A stretch of 14,915 nucleotides of DNA from the NCBI GenBank assembly GCA_958354105.1, contig CATWVA010000041.1, forward strand, positions 1 through 14,915, in the 5' to 3' direction. Under the pieces are notes generated by a model, which worked only from the letters and a program-made list of their open reading frames with translations, had not been told where the DNA came from and made no database searches. The stretch comes from an uncultured Collinsella sp. (GTDB lineage Bacteria; Actinomycetota; Coriobacteriia; Coriobacteriales; Coriobacteriaceae). Both the position numbers and the translations under genes were made by a program. Below are positions 1 through 7,318 of this stretch, piece by piece (position 1 is the first letter of the stretch; each line of letters begins with the position of its first letter).

Positions 1-8
1 CTTTTATT

Positions 9-38
9 TTGATAGCCCGTGGTGCACATGGGTATAAT
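9..38 (+). promoter_or_regulatory. Sigma-70-type promoter of the tRNA-Arg gene
   Basis: A perfect -10 hexamer TATAAT lies at 33-38 and a near-consensus -35 TTGATA at 9-14, with an 18-base spacer. Transcription would start near 45, about five bases before the mature 5' end of the tRNA, so the 5' leader would be very short. This is the best-matching promoter in the window, as expected for a stable RNA gene. Confidence 0.8.
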
Positions 39-49
39 GCCAAACGTTG

Positions 50-126
50 GCCCTATTAGCTCAGGGGATTAGAGCGTCTGCCTCCGGAGCAGAAGGTCGT
101 TGGTTCGAATCCAACATGGGGCACCA
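50..126 (+). tRNA. tRNA-Arg, anticodon CCG
   Basis: The sequence folds as a complete cloverleaf. The 7-bp acceptor stem pairs GCCCTAT (50-56) with ATGGGGC (116-122), including one G-U pair. The D arm has GCTC/GAGC. The anticodon stem TCTGC/GCAGA encloses loop CTCCGGA, giving anticodon CCG, which reads the Arg codon CGG. The T arm is GTTGG-TTCGAAT-CCAAC. The discriminator A is at 123 and the CCA end is encoded at 124-126. It has its own promoter and terminator, so it is a single-tRNA transcription unit. No duplicated 3' end was noticed nearby, so there is no sign that it has served as an attachment site. Confidence 0.96.
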
Positions 127-137
127 TCGAACGTAAG

Positions 138-174
138 ACCGTCCGAACCTCGCATGGTCCGGGCGGTTTTTCTT
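138..174 (+). terminator. Intrinsic terminator after tRNA-Arg
   Basis: A 12-bp stem (138-149 with 156-167) has one A-C mismatch and one G-U pair. The loop is six bases, and a run of five T starts at 167, followed by CTT. This is a canonical rho-independent terminator 11 bases after the tRNA CCA end. It also separates the tRNA from the ATPase gene that starts about 30 bases downstream. Confidence 0.85.
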
Positions 175-202
175 ATACCGACGCGACGTGATGGGACGTG
201 GT

Positions 203-2926
203 ATGGCAGCAACGGATATCGAGCGCGGACTCTCGACCGCCGAGGTCGAGGAGCGCATCGCCGCCGGTAAGATCAACCGCAACATGGAGCTCAAGACCAA
301 GTCGGTCAAAGAGCTCATCATCGAGAACCTCTGCACGCTGTTCAATTTGATCAACGTGATCTTGGCGTTCCTGGTCATTTTGACCGGTTCGTTTAAGAAT
401 CTGACGTTCCTGTTCGTGGTGTTCCTCAATACCGCTATTGGCGTCATTCAGTCCATGCGTTCCAAGAAGATGGTCGATAAGCTTACGCTGCTGACTTCCA
501 AGAAGGCCATCGCGGTGCGCGACGGTGCCGAGGTGGAGCTCGACTTGGACCAGATCGTGCTCGATGACATCATCCGCCTGGGGCGCGGCGATCAGATTCC
601 CGCTGACGCCGTGGTGGTTTCGGGCGAGGCGCTCGTGAACGAGAGCCTGCTGACGGGCGAGAGCGACCTTATTAAGAAACAGCCCGGTTCCGAGCTCATG
701 AGCGGCAGCTTTATCGACTCGGGCCTGCTGCGCGCCCGCGTGATTCATGTCGGCGCCGACAACTACGTGGCCAAAATTAATAACGAGGCCAAGTACGTCA
801 AAAAGGTCAATTCCGAGATCATGAACGCGCTTAACGCCATCGTGCGCTTTGCGAGCATTATCATGATCCCGCTCGGTTTGGCGTTGTTTGCCTCGAGTGT
901 GAGCGAGCTGTGGGATGCCGCGGGAACCCCGGGCGATAGCGCGCTTTCCTGGTGCTTCTCCGAGCTGTTGGCTGGTCATGTGCCTTCGTCGGCGCTGCTG
1001 TCCACGGTGGGCGCCCTGCTGGGCATGATCCCGCAAGGCCTGGTGCTGCTGACCTCGTCGGTGCTCGCCATCGCCACGGTGCGTCTGGCCCGCCGCAAGG
1101 TGCTGGCGCAGCAGCTCTACTGCATCGAGACGCTCGCTCGCGTCGACGTGCTGTGCCTGGACAAGACGGGCACCATCACGTCGGGCCGCATGGAGGTCGA
1201 GGGCACGTATCCGCTGCCGGTTGAGGGCGTTGCCCTGGGCGTGGGGGAGAACGAGGCGGCTGTTCCCGTCGATACCACGGTGCTCGATTTTGCGCTGGCT
1301 AACGTGGCACGTGCGACTTCGGCCGATGCCAACGAGACCTGCCAGGCGCTGCTCAACTATTACGCCGATCGGCCGGTCGAGGTGTCTGAGCCGCTGTCGG
1401 TCATTCCATTCTCGTCGTCTAAAAAATGGAGTGGCGCTTCGTTTGCGCAGGGCTCCTATGTGATGGGCGCCGCGCAGTTTGTGCTTTCGGAGCGTGTGTT
1501 TTCGCAGGTCGAGAACCGTGTCGCCGAGCTTGCCGATACCTGCCGCGTGCTCGTGGTGGCGCGCGTGGACGGCTTTACGCCCGATGGCGATATGGTGGGC
1601 GAGGCCGAGCCCGTGGGCTTTGTGACCATCCGCGACGAGATTCGTACCTCGGCGGCCGAGACCATCGGCTACTTTAACGAGCAGGGCGTGACCCTCAACG
1701 TGATCAGTGGCGACGACCCGCGTACGGTGTCGTCGATCGCGCGCGTGGTGGGCGTGCCGGGCGCCGATGCTTACGTGGACGCCACGACCCTCGATACGCC
1801 TGCCAAGCTCGATGCGGCTGTGGACCGCTATCACGTCTTTGGGCGTGTGACTCCGCAGCAGAAGCGCGAGCTCGTGCAGGCGCTCAAGCGCCGCGAGCAC
1901 ACCGTGGCCATGACGGGCGACGGCGTCAACGACGTGCTGGCGCTCAAGGAGGCCGACTGCTCCGTGGCCATGGCGGCTGGCTCCGATGCCGCACGTAACG
2001 TGGCCGAGATCGTACTCGTCGACAACGACTTTGCCTCGATGCCCGCCGTGGTGGCCGAGGGCCGTCGCTCCATCAACAACCTGCAGCGTTCGGCCTCGCT
2101 GTTCCTGACCAAGACGCTGTTCTCGATGGGCCTGGCGGCGCTGTGCATTGCGCTGCCACCGTACCCCTTCGAGCCCATCCAGATGACACTCATCAACTTC
2201 TTCTGCATCGGCGCGCCGGGCTTTGTGTTGGGCCTGGAGCCCAACAATGCTCGCGTGAAGGGTGCGTTTTTGACCAACGTACTCAAGCGTGCACTGCCGG
2301 CGTCGATTGCGGTCATTTTGGCTGCGGCGCTCGATATCTTTGTGGCGCGCGTGTTTGGCTTTAGCCAGCTCACGCTGTCTACGATGTGCCTGCTTACGTC
2401 GTGCGCGGCGAGCGTCAGCCTGATCTGGCGCATCTCGCAGCCTCTCACGCCCTTACGTGTGGTGCTCTTTGTGTTTGTAGTCGCCGGCATCTTGGTGGGC
2501 GTTATCGGATTCCCGAAGCTGCTGTCTATTGCCAACCTGACGATGGGCCAGATGGTTATCTTGGCTGCCATCGTGGTCTTTACCTGTTCGGTGTTCTTTA
2601 AGCTCGCCACGATGATGGATTCGCTCAAGCCGCGTCGTCGTCATGCCGCAACTGGTTTTGGCCGCGGTGTGCGCGTCCGCCTGGGTCGCGGTGGCGGCAA
2701 GGTGAGCTCGACGGGTTCGACGGCGGAGCGTTTTGCCAAGCGCGTCGCCGCCGACATGGCGCAGCGCCGCGAAGCTCGCACCGTTCGTGAGGCCGAGGCC
2801 CGCGCACTCGAGGGCGTGACCCAGGCCCAGCCCAAGAAAAAGAAGGGTACCGGAGCCAATCGCTCTCGCGTGACCAAGTCCGCCCAAGGCATCAAAGTCT
2901 CGATGCCAAGCAAAAAGAAGAAGTAG
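203..2926 (+). CDS. P-type cation-transporting ATPase (CtpE-like, HAD-IC family)
   Basis: An ATP-driven cation pump of the plasma membrane. Numbered from the ATG at 203 (907 aa), the actuator motif TGES is at about 151-154, the phosphorylated Asp of DKTGT at 320, a KWSG motif in the nucleotide-binding domain near 408-411, and the hinge motif GDGVND at 572-577. About ten hydrophobic segments are visible: two before the actuator, two before the DKTGT loop and six after the catalytic domain. The segment order and the text around DKTGT and GDGVND resemble the mycobacterial CtpE group, linked to calcium, but the substrate cannot be read from sequence. The M4 motif is PQGL, not PEGL. The last 95-100 residues form a Lys/Arg-rich tail. 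Start choice: an in-frame GTG (188) and ATG (191) lie upstream without an SD, while ATG 203 has a weak GGGA six bases before it. No clear promoter follows the tRNA terminator. Confidence 0.9.
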   Translation: MAATDIERGLSTAEVEERIAAGKINRNMELKTKSVKELIIENLCTLFNLINVILAFLVILTGSFKNLTFLFVVFLNTAIGVIQSMRSKKMVDKLTLLTSKKAIAVRDGAEVELDLDQIVLDDIIRLGRGDQIPADAVVVSGEALVNESLLTGESDLIKKQPGSELMSGSFIDSGLLRARVIHVGADNYVAKINNEAKYVKKVNSEIMNALNAIVRFASIIMIPLGLALFASSVSELWDAAGTPGDSALSWCFSELLAGHVPSSALLSTVGALLGMIPQGLVLLTSSVLAIATVRLARRKVLAQQLYCIETLARVDVLCLDKTGTITSGRMEVEGTYPLPVEGVALGVGENEAAVPVDTTVLDFALANVARATSADANETCQALLNYYADRPVEVSEPLSVIPFSSSKKWSGASFAQGSYVMGAAQFVLSERVFSQVENRVAELADTCRVLVVARVDGFTPDGDMVGEAEPVGFVTIRDEIRTSAAETIGYFNEQGVTLNVISGDDPRTVSSIARVVGVPGADAYVDATTLDTPAKLDAAVDRYHVFGRVTPQQKRELVQALKRREHTVAMTGDGVNDVLALKEADCSVAMAAGSDAARNVAEIVLVDNDFASMPAVVAEGRRSINNLQRSASLFLTKTLFSMGLAALCIALPPYPFEPIQMTLINFFCIGAPGFVLGLEPNNARVKGAFLTNVLKRALPASIAVILAAALDIFVARVFGFSQLTLSTMCLLTSCAASVSLIWRISQPLTPLRVVLFVFVVAGILVGVIGFPKLLSIANLTMGQMVILAAIVVFTCSVFFKLATMMDSLKPRRRHAATGFGRGVRVRLGRGGGKVSSTGSTAERFAKRVAADMAQRREARTVREAEARALEGVTQAQPKKKKGTGANRSRVTKSAQGIKVSMPSKKKK

Positions 2927-2980
2927 CTACGCGCCCTGCCGATGTTGAATTGGTGCCTTGTTCCTGTGGGGCCGTGGCGA

Positions 2981-2989
2981 TGTTATGCT
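2981..2989 (+). promoter_or_regulatory. Putative extended -10 promoter of the zinc-ribbon gene
   Basis: TGTTATGCT at 2981-2989 matches an extended -10 element (TGn followed by TATGCT). No good -35 is present: TTCCTG at 2961-2966 has a 17-base spacer but poor match, and TTGTTC at 2958-2963 has a 20-base spacer. The predicted start near 2996 lies about 20 bases upstream of the SD of the GTG-started gene. I see no terminator hairpin in the 73 bases after the ATPase gene, so readthrough is also possible. Confidence 0.5.
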
Positions 2990-3029
2990 CTAACCTCGAT
3001 TGTTTGAATTGCTTCGAAAAGAGGATGCC

Positions 3030-4172
3030 GTGATCTGCCCGCATTGCCTTAAGACTATCGAGGACGGCGCCTCGTTCTGCCCCTACTGCAACGCCTATGT
3101 GGGTCCGGTCGATGGCCCCGAGCACACCGAGTTCGTGTTCTGTGAGGGCTGCGGTGCCCGTCTTTCTCCGCATGATCGTACGTGCCCCAAATGCGGACGC
3201 CCCGCTCCGGGTATCCTCTCTGAGGACGCGGCCGCATCCGACCTGGCAGCGGGCCGCACGGCGGGCTTTCCGCGTCTAACGCAAGAGCAGATCGATACCG
3301 AGGTGCCGCATGCGCCGGCCTCTGCCGCTGCGGTGCTTTCGGACGCCGCTGACCCCAATGAGACCTGCGTTCTGCCGGCTTTCGATAAGGATTTCGGTAT
3401 CCCCAAGGTCGATATTCCCACGCCCGTTTCCCTGCATGACGATGCTCAAAAACCCAAGCGCAAGGTGCATTCCGACGAGGACGCCTATCACAAGCACCAG
3501 CGTCATATCCCCAAGCCGCTCATCGTCATCGCGATCCTTGCCGTCGTTTGCGGCGGTGCCTATTGGTTCGTGACGACCGATCCCATGGGTGTCATGCCTG
3601 GCTTCTACGACCAGTTTGGCCAAGCTGCGCAAACCACCTTCCCCACGCGCCAAAAAGGCGAGGCGACTGAAGACGATACCAAGCAGGACGATTCTGCCGA
3701 GGTGGTCCAAGAAGAAACCGTGCTGACCGATGATCAGCTCTATACCAGGCTCGACGGTCTGTATCAGACCATCGTGTCCTACGGTGACGAGGACCAGATC
3801 GGCGAGGTCATCGATTCTTTTAACAACGGCTATCTTCGAACGCCACTGTCCACCCGTCAGGAGCTGTCGCAGAGTGCCTACGCCCTGCGTGACCAGATAA
3901 AAAAGACGCAAGATGAGCTCAACAACCTTAAGTATCAGGACGATACGGTCTATGCGGACGACATCGCCCACTTAAAGCAGCTTGCCGAGTGGATGTATGA
4001 GCGCGTCGACGTGATCTGCCAGAGTTGGGACATCTCGCTGGCCATTCCCGATGGCGAGTCGATGAGTTCTCACCAAAGCGAGATCCTGGCGCCCATCGCG
4101 CAGAGTGGCAACAGCGCGCTTAATCAGTACGACGCCAACGTGGGCTCCTGGAAGCCGCAGCAGCGTAACTAA
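3030..4172 (+). CDS. Membrane-anchored double zinc-ribbon protein, function unknown
   Basis: A 380-aa protein if started at GTG 3030. Two short zinc-ribbon modules open it: Cys at 3, 6, 17 and 20 (CPHC, CPYC), then at 38, 41, 52 and 55 (CEGC, CPKC). An acidic, Pro/Ala-rich linker follows, then one hydrophobic helix at about 164-181 preceded by basic residues, then a charged region of about 195 residues with helical Gln/Asp/Glu-rich segments. The basic flank suggests zinc ribbons in the cytoplasm and the C-terminal part outside. An in-frame TTG at 3000 would add ten residues but has no SD and sits almost at the predicted transcription start. GTG 3030 has GAGG at 3021-3024, five bases upstream, and puts the first CxxC at the extreme N-terminus, as is common for bacterial zinc-ribbon membrane proteins. 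Not recognised as a named family. Confidence 0.85.
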   Translation: MICPHCLKTIEDGASFCPYCNAYVGPVDGPEHTEFVFCEGCGARLSPHDRTCPKCGRPAPGILSEDAAASDLAAGRTAGFPRLTQEQIDTEVPHAPASAAAVLSDAADPNETCVLPAFDKDFGIPKVDIPTPVSLHDDAQKPKRKVHSDEDAYHKHQRHIPKPLIVIAILAVVCGGAYWFVTTDPMGVMPGFYDQFGQAAQTTFPTRQKGEATEDDTKQDDSAEVVQEETVLTDDQLYTRLDGLYQTIVSYGDEDQIGEVIDSFNNGYLRTPLSTRQELSQSAYALRDQIKKTQDELNNLKYQDDTVYADDIAHLKQLAEWMYERVDVICQSWDISLAIPDGESMSSHQSEILAPIAQSGNSALNQYDANVGSWKPQQRN

Positions 4173-4210
4173 AATTAGTTCGCCATAGTCGGCATAACCT
4201 ACGTGCGCAA

Positions 4211-4240
4211 TTGATGTAAGCCTGTGCTTATTGCTACAAT
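4211..4240 (+). promoter_or_regulatory. Promoter of the cyclophilin-TPR unit
   Basis: TACAAT (4235-4240), preceded by TGC, gives an extended -10. TTGATG (4211-4216) is a fair -35 with an 18-base spacer. A small inverted repeat, TAAGC-CTGT-GCTTA (4217-4230), fills the spacer. The region has lower GC than its surroundings. It occupies the 107-base gap between the zinc-ribbon gene and the cyclophilin gene, in which I see no clear terminator. Confidence 0.65.
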
Positions 4241-4279
4241 TCGTACAAATATGCTTTAAATGCACGAGGAAGGAACCAC

Positions 4280-4822
4280 ATGTTTGGTTTTAAGAAAGAG
4301 CTCTACACGCCCGAGTATCAGCTTGCCGGCGACGAGTGCGCCATAATCGAGACGTCGAAGGGTACCATCAAGGTCAAGTTTGACGGCGAGGGCGCTCCCA
4401 TTCATGTCGCGAACTTCTGCGAGCTTTCCACGATGGGTTTCTATGATGGCCTTAAGTTCCATCGCTATGTGCCCGGCTTTGTTATTCAGGGTGGCGACCC
4501 CAATACCCGCGATATGTCCGGCGCCGACGTCGCTGCCGGTCTTGAGGGCCCCGACGGCATGCCCGGTACCGGTGGCCCCGGCTACTGCATCAAGGGCGAG
4601 TTTGCCACCAATCCGCGCAACAGCCATGTCGATGGCGCCCTTGCCATGGCACGCTCCATGGACCCCGATTCCGCGGGTTCGCAGTTCTACTTCTGCCTGG
4701 GTGCCCAGCATAACCTCGATTCCGGTTACACCGTCTTTGGTACCACGGTCGAGGGTCTCGATGTGATTTCGCAGCTGCGTGCCGGCGACGAGATCGTCCA
4801 CGTCGAGATCGTTCACGAGTAA
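4280..4822 (+). CDS. Cyclophilin-type peptidyl-prolyl cis-trans isomerase
   Basis: A 180-aa isomerase that speeds cis-trans rotation of X-Pro bonds during protein folding. It has no signal peptide or membrane segment, so it is cytoplasmic. The cyclophilin core is clear: FHR at 60-62, with the catalytic Arg at 62; IQGGDP following with Gln70; a GALAMAR...AGSQFYFCLG strand pair corresponding to the substrate groove; and a VFG motif near the C-terminus. The position of the human cyclosporin-binding Trp is His here (HNLDSG), as in many bacterial cyclophilins. A Gly-rich insertion (PGTGGPGY) precedes KGEF, a layout common in Gram-positive cyclophilins. ATG 4280 has a strong SD, GAGGAAGGA at 4266-4274. 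The stop codon is 11 bases before the next start, so it is probably co-transcribed with the TPR gene. Confidence 0.95.
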   Translation: MFGFKKELYTPEYQLAGDECAIIETSKGTIKVKFDGEGAPIHVANFCELSTMGFYDGLKFHRYVPGFVIQGGDPNTRDMSGADVAAGLEGPDGMPGTGGPGYCIKGEFATNPRNSHVDGALAMARSMDPDSAGSQFYFCLGAQHNLDSGYTVFGTTVEGLDVISQLRAGDEIVHVEIVHE

Positions 4823-4833
4823 AGGGGACTTCC

Positions 4834-6138
4834 TTGAATAGCCAGCTGATCCAACAGGGCCGCGCCGCTTACCGCGCGGGTGATTTTTCCGCTGCAGCCC
4901 AGATGCTTGGGGCGGCAAAGACTCCCGATGAGATTATGGGTGAGGCCGATCACCTTCGTGGCAACGCCTTGATGCACCTGGGCATGTATGCCGAGGCCGC
5001 CGAGGCCTATGCCGCCGCCCTCAACGACGGCACCTACGGCAAGCGCGGCGCGCTGCTCACTAACCGCGGCAAGGCGCTCGCCGCCGTGGGCGACTACACG
5101 ACGGCCGCCCAGGCGTTCTCTGCTGCTACGCAGGATGCTTCCTATGCCACGCCGTTTAAGGCCTATCTGGGCCTGGGTAACGCGCTGTTCCAGTCGGGCG
5201 ACTATGCCAACGCGGGTACTGCCTTCCGTCAGGCCGCCATTGACGGCGCCAATCCGGCTCCTGCCGCCGCACTCGGCGAGCTCGGTCGTTGCTTCATTAA
5301 ACTCGGCCGTCCGGCGGATGCCGTGGAGACCTACCGCACGGCTATCGACTTTGCCGGCCCCCGCGACGACACGCGTGCGCTCAACGCCGGCATGGGTCAG
5401 GCGCTTTCTGCCGCCGGCCGTCCCTCCGACGCACTCGACGCCTTTAACGCCGCCACTGCCGATGGCATCTACCAGCTCACCTCCGAGCAGGCCGATGAGC
5501 TTGCCCGCGTGCACGATTCGCTTGCCGCGCTGTCTGCCCAAACGGCTATGGCCACGGCTCCGGCGCCCGCGATGGACGCTCCTGCCGTCGATCCGCTCGA
5601 TCCTACGGGCGCGACCGGTCAGTTTATGCCCGATCCCTCGGACACCGGCTTCTTTACGCTGTCCGAGTCCGAGATGGTTCAGCAGGACCGTCAGGACCGC
5701 AAGCAGGCCAAGGTCCGTCGTCGCCATCGCCACACGGGTCTCAAAGTCTTCATCATGCTGCTTCTGCTCATTTTGATCGCCGCGGGCGGTCTGGGCTTTG
5801 CCTACACGCGCGGCTTTGGCTTCCCGTCTCAGGAGTCTGTGGTTACCGATCTGTTCCAGGCTGCCGGCGACGGTGACACCGCAAAGGCCGAGTCTTGCCT
5901 GGCCTCGAGCCTGTCCGAGGACGCTAAGTCGATGATCATCTCCTCGATTCCGCAGGGTGCCACCGTGTCCGTCGAGGGCATGGATCAGTCCATGACCGAG
6001 ACGACCGCCAAGGTTAAGGCGTCGCTGCCCAAGGGCGGCGAGCAGGAGTACACCGTCAAATTCGTGCGCTCCGACAACCATATCGGCTGGGCCGTTTCCT
6101 CGCTCGATATGGATTTCTCGGCTGCTGACAACCAGTAG
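4834..6138 (+). CDS. TPR-repeat single-pass membrane protein, function unknown
   Basis: A 434-aa protein. Residues 1 to about 230 contain consecutive helix pairs with the TPR signature of small Ala/Gly positions (YRAGDFSAAAQ, HLGMYAEAAEAY, AVGDYTTAAQAF, QSGDYANAGTAF, KLGRPADAVETY, AAGRPSDALDAF), so about six repeats. An Ala/Pro-rich acidic linker and a very basic stretch (RRRHRH) precede one membrane helix at about 305-326. The remaining about 108 residues form a small alpha/beta-like domain, probably extracytoplasmic, possibly NTF2-like or DUF4878-like. The basic flank places the TPRs in the cytoplasm as a docking platform. The start is TTG 4834, supported by AAAGGGGA at 4821-4828 right after the upstream stop. 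No partner is evident beyond the co-transcribed cyclophilin. Confidence 0.88.
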   Translation: MNSQLIQQGRAAYRAGDFSAAAQMLGAAKTPDEIMGEADHLRGNALMHLGMYAEAAEAYAAALNDGTYGKRGALLTNRGKALAAVGDYTTAAQAFSAATQDASYATPFKAYLGLGNALFQSGDYANAGTAFRQAAIDGANPAPAAALGELGRCFIKLGRPADAVETYRTAIDFAGPRDDTRALNAGMGQALSAAGRPSDALDAFNAATADGIYQLTSEQADELARVHDSLAALSAQTAMATAPAPAMDAPAVDPLDPTGATGQFMPDPSDTGFFTLSESEMVQQDRQDRKQAKVRRRHRHTGLKVFIMLLLLILIAAGGLGFAYTRGFGFPSQESVVTDLFQAAGDGDTAKAESCLASSLSEDAKSMIISSIPQGATVSVEGMDQSMTETTAKVKASLPKGGEQEYTVKFVRSDNHIGWAVSSLDMDFSAADNQ

Positions 6139-6160
6139 TGACCTTATGGGATTTAGCTTT

Positions 6161-6193
6161 GCCCGGCGCTTCACCGCAAGTGAGGTGCCGGGC
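6161..6193 (+). terminator. Strong hairpin after the TPR gene, possible terminator
   Basis: A 14-bp stem (6161-6174 with 6180-6193) has two G-U wobble pairs, no mismatch, and a 5-base loop CGCAA. It lies 22 bases after the TPR stop codon, as expected for a terminator. Only TT follows it, so the U-tract is weak and termination may be inefficient or factor-assisted. The 3' arm overlaps where the -35 of the mreB promoter would lie. Confidence 0.55.
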
Positions 6194-6197
6194 TTGC

Positions 6198-6217
6198 GCT
6201 AGTATGATGAGCTAGTA
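6198..6217 (+). promoter_or_regulatory. Probable mreB promoter -10 flanked by a 7-base direct repeat
   Basis: TATGAT at 6203-6208 is a good -10 hexamer. No convincing -35 is present at 16-18 bases, where the hairpin 3' arm lies. The heptamer GCTAGTA occurs at 6198-6204 and again at 6211-6217, overlapping the -10 and the predicted start point near 6215. CTAG is a rare tetramer in many high-GC genomes, which makes the repeat more noticeable. It could be a repressor or activator site, but that is inference. Confidence 0.5.
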
Positions 6218-6253
6218 GTTTTCCAGCAATCATCCAACACATCAGGAGTTGCG

Positions 6254-7297
6254 TTGTTTTCTTTGATGGATATGTTCTTCGGTAGCTATGCGGGCGATCT
6301 TGCCATCGACCTCGGCACCGCAAATACGCTTGTCTCCGTGCGCGGCAAGGGCATTGTCATCCGCGAGCCCTCCGTCGTCGCCATCGACAAGAACGACGAG
6401 CGCATCCTGGCGGTCGGTATCGAGGCAAAGCGCATGCTCGGCCGTACGCCCGGCAACATCGTGGCCGTTCGTCCCCTGAAGGACGGCGTCATCGCCGACT
6501 TCGATGTTACCGAGGCCATGCTTCGCTACTTTATCGACAAGGCGTCCGAGAAGCGCTACCCGTGGACCCCGCGTCCACGCGTTGTCGTCTGCGTTCCCTC
6601 CGGCGTCACATCGGTCGAGAAGCGTGCCGTCTTTGAGGCCACGATCCAAGCCGGCGCTCGCCAGGCTTACCTGATCGAGGAGCCTATGGCTGCCGCTATC
6701 GGCGCCGACCTGCCTGTCGAGGAACCCACCGGCTCCATGGTCATCGACATCGGCGGAGGTACCACCGAGGTTGCCGTTATCGCCATGGGCGGCATCGTCG
6801 TCTCACAGTCCATCCGTATTGCCGGTGACGAGTTCGACCAGGCTATCCTCACGCACGTTCGCGATGCCTACAACCTGGCCATCGGCGAGCGTACGGCAGA
6901 GGACATCAAGATCAAGGTCGGCTCCGCCGTGCCGCTCAAGGACGAGCTCGACGTCGAGGTCAACGGCCGCGACGTGATCACCGGTCTGCCCAAGACCGTG
7001 CGCATCGAGAGCGAGGAGATTCGTCGCGCACTCAACAAGCCGCTCGACGAGATGGCCAAGGCCGTCAAGGACGCACTCGACGCCACGCCTCCCGATCTTG
7101 CCTCGGACCTTATGTACTACGGCATTTTGCTGACCGGTGGCGGCGCGCTGCTGCGCGGTCTCGACGTGCGCCTGCGCGATGAGACCGGCGTTTCGGTCAA
7201 CGTTAGCCCCACGGCGCTCGATAACGTCGTTAACGGCTGTGCCCGCGTGCTCGAGGCCAATGCGTTTGATGGCGGCTTCGTCCAGACCAATGCTTAA
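6254..7297 (+). CDS. mreB: Rod shape-determining actin homologue MreB
   Basis: A 347-aa actin-like ATPase that polymerises on the inner face of the membrane and steers side-wall peptidoglycan synthesis. The phosphate-1 motif DLGTAN is at 19-24, the phosphate-2 motif DIGGGTTE at 165-172, and the adenosine-loop TGGGALLRG at about 294-302. The length is typical of MreB. The N-terminal MFSLMDMFFGS is hydrophobic and may form the short membrane-binding amphipathic helix seen in some MreB proteins. The start is TTG 6254, supported by AGGAG at 6244-6248 five bases upstream. A later in-frame ATG at 6266 lacks such an SD and would trim the N-terminus. It is first in a compact operon; mreC follows after 21 bases. 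The paralogue Mbl cannot be excluded by sequence alone, but position favours MreB. Confidence 0.97.
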   Translation: MFSLMDMFFGSYAGDLAIDLGTANTLVSVRGKGIVIREPSVVAIDKNDERILAVGIEAKRMLGRTPGNIVAVRPLKDGVIADFDVTEAMLRYFIDKASEKRYPWTPRPRVVVCVPSGVTSVEKRAVFEATIQAGARQAYLIEEPMAAAIGADLPVEEPTGSMVIDIGGGTTEVAVIAMGGIVVSQSIRIAGDEFDQAILTHVRDAYNLAIGERTAEDIKIKVGSAVPLKDELDVEVNGRDVITGLPKTVRIESEEIRRALNKPLDEMAKAVKDALDATPPDLASDLMYYGILLTGGGALLRGLDVRLRDETGVSVNVSPTALDNVVNGCARVLEANAFDGGFVQTNA

Positions 7298-7318
7298 TTT
7301 CCAAAAGGTGGATTCCAT

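Noticed and set aside
50..174. tRNA-Arg as an integration site for a mobile element
   Set aside because: I saw no repeated 3' tRNA end, integrase or change in base composition next to it.
173..1900. A 575-codon open frame on the minus strand opposite the P-type ATPase gene
   Set aside because: It lies antisense to a gene with full catalytic motifs, has no SD, and its His/Arg-rich composition is what a G/C-biased complementary frame gives.
2893..2926. Programmed frameshift at the A-rich end of the ATPase gene
   Set aside because: CAAAAAG is not a full slippery heptamer, and no downstream structure or meaningful extended frame was seen.
2927..2999. Terminator after the P-type ATPase gene
   Set aside because: No stem longer than a few base pairs with a T-run was found.
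3000..3029. TTG at 3000 as start of the zinc-ribbon protein
   Set aside because: It has no SD and falls close to the predicted transcription start, while GTG 3030 has a well-spaced SD and gives the usual N-terminal CxxC.
4217..4230. Inverted repeat TAAGC-CTGT-GCTTA in the cyclophilin promoter spacer
   Set aside because: Only five base pairs, so it is well within chance. I kept it as a note in the promoter entry, not as an operator.
4813..6174. A 453-codon open frame on the minus strand across the TPR gene
   Set aside because: Gly/Arg/His-rich shadow frame with no recognisable domain, opposite a well-supported coding gene.
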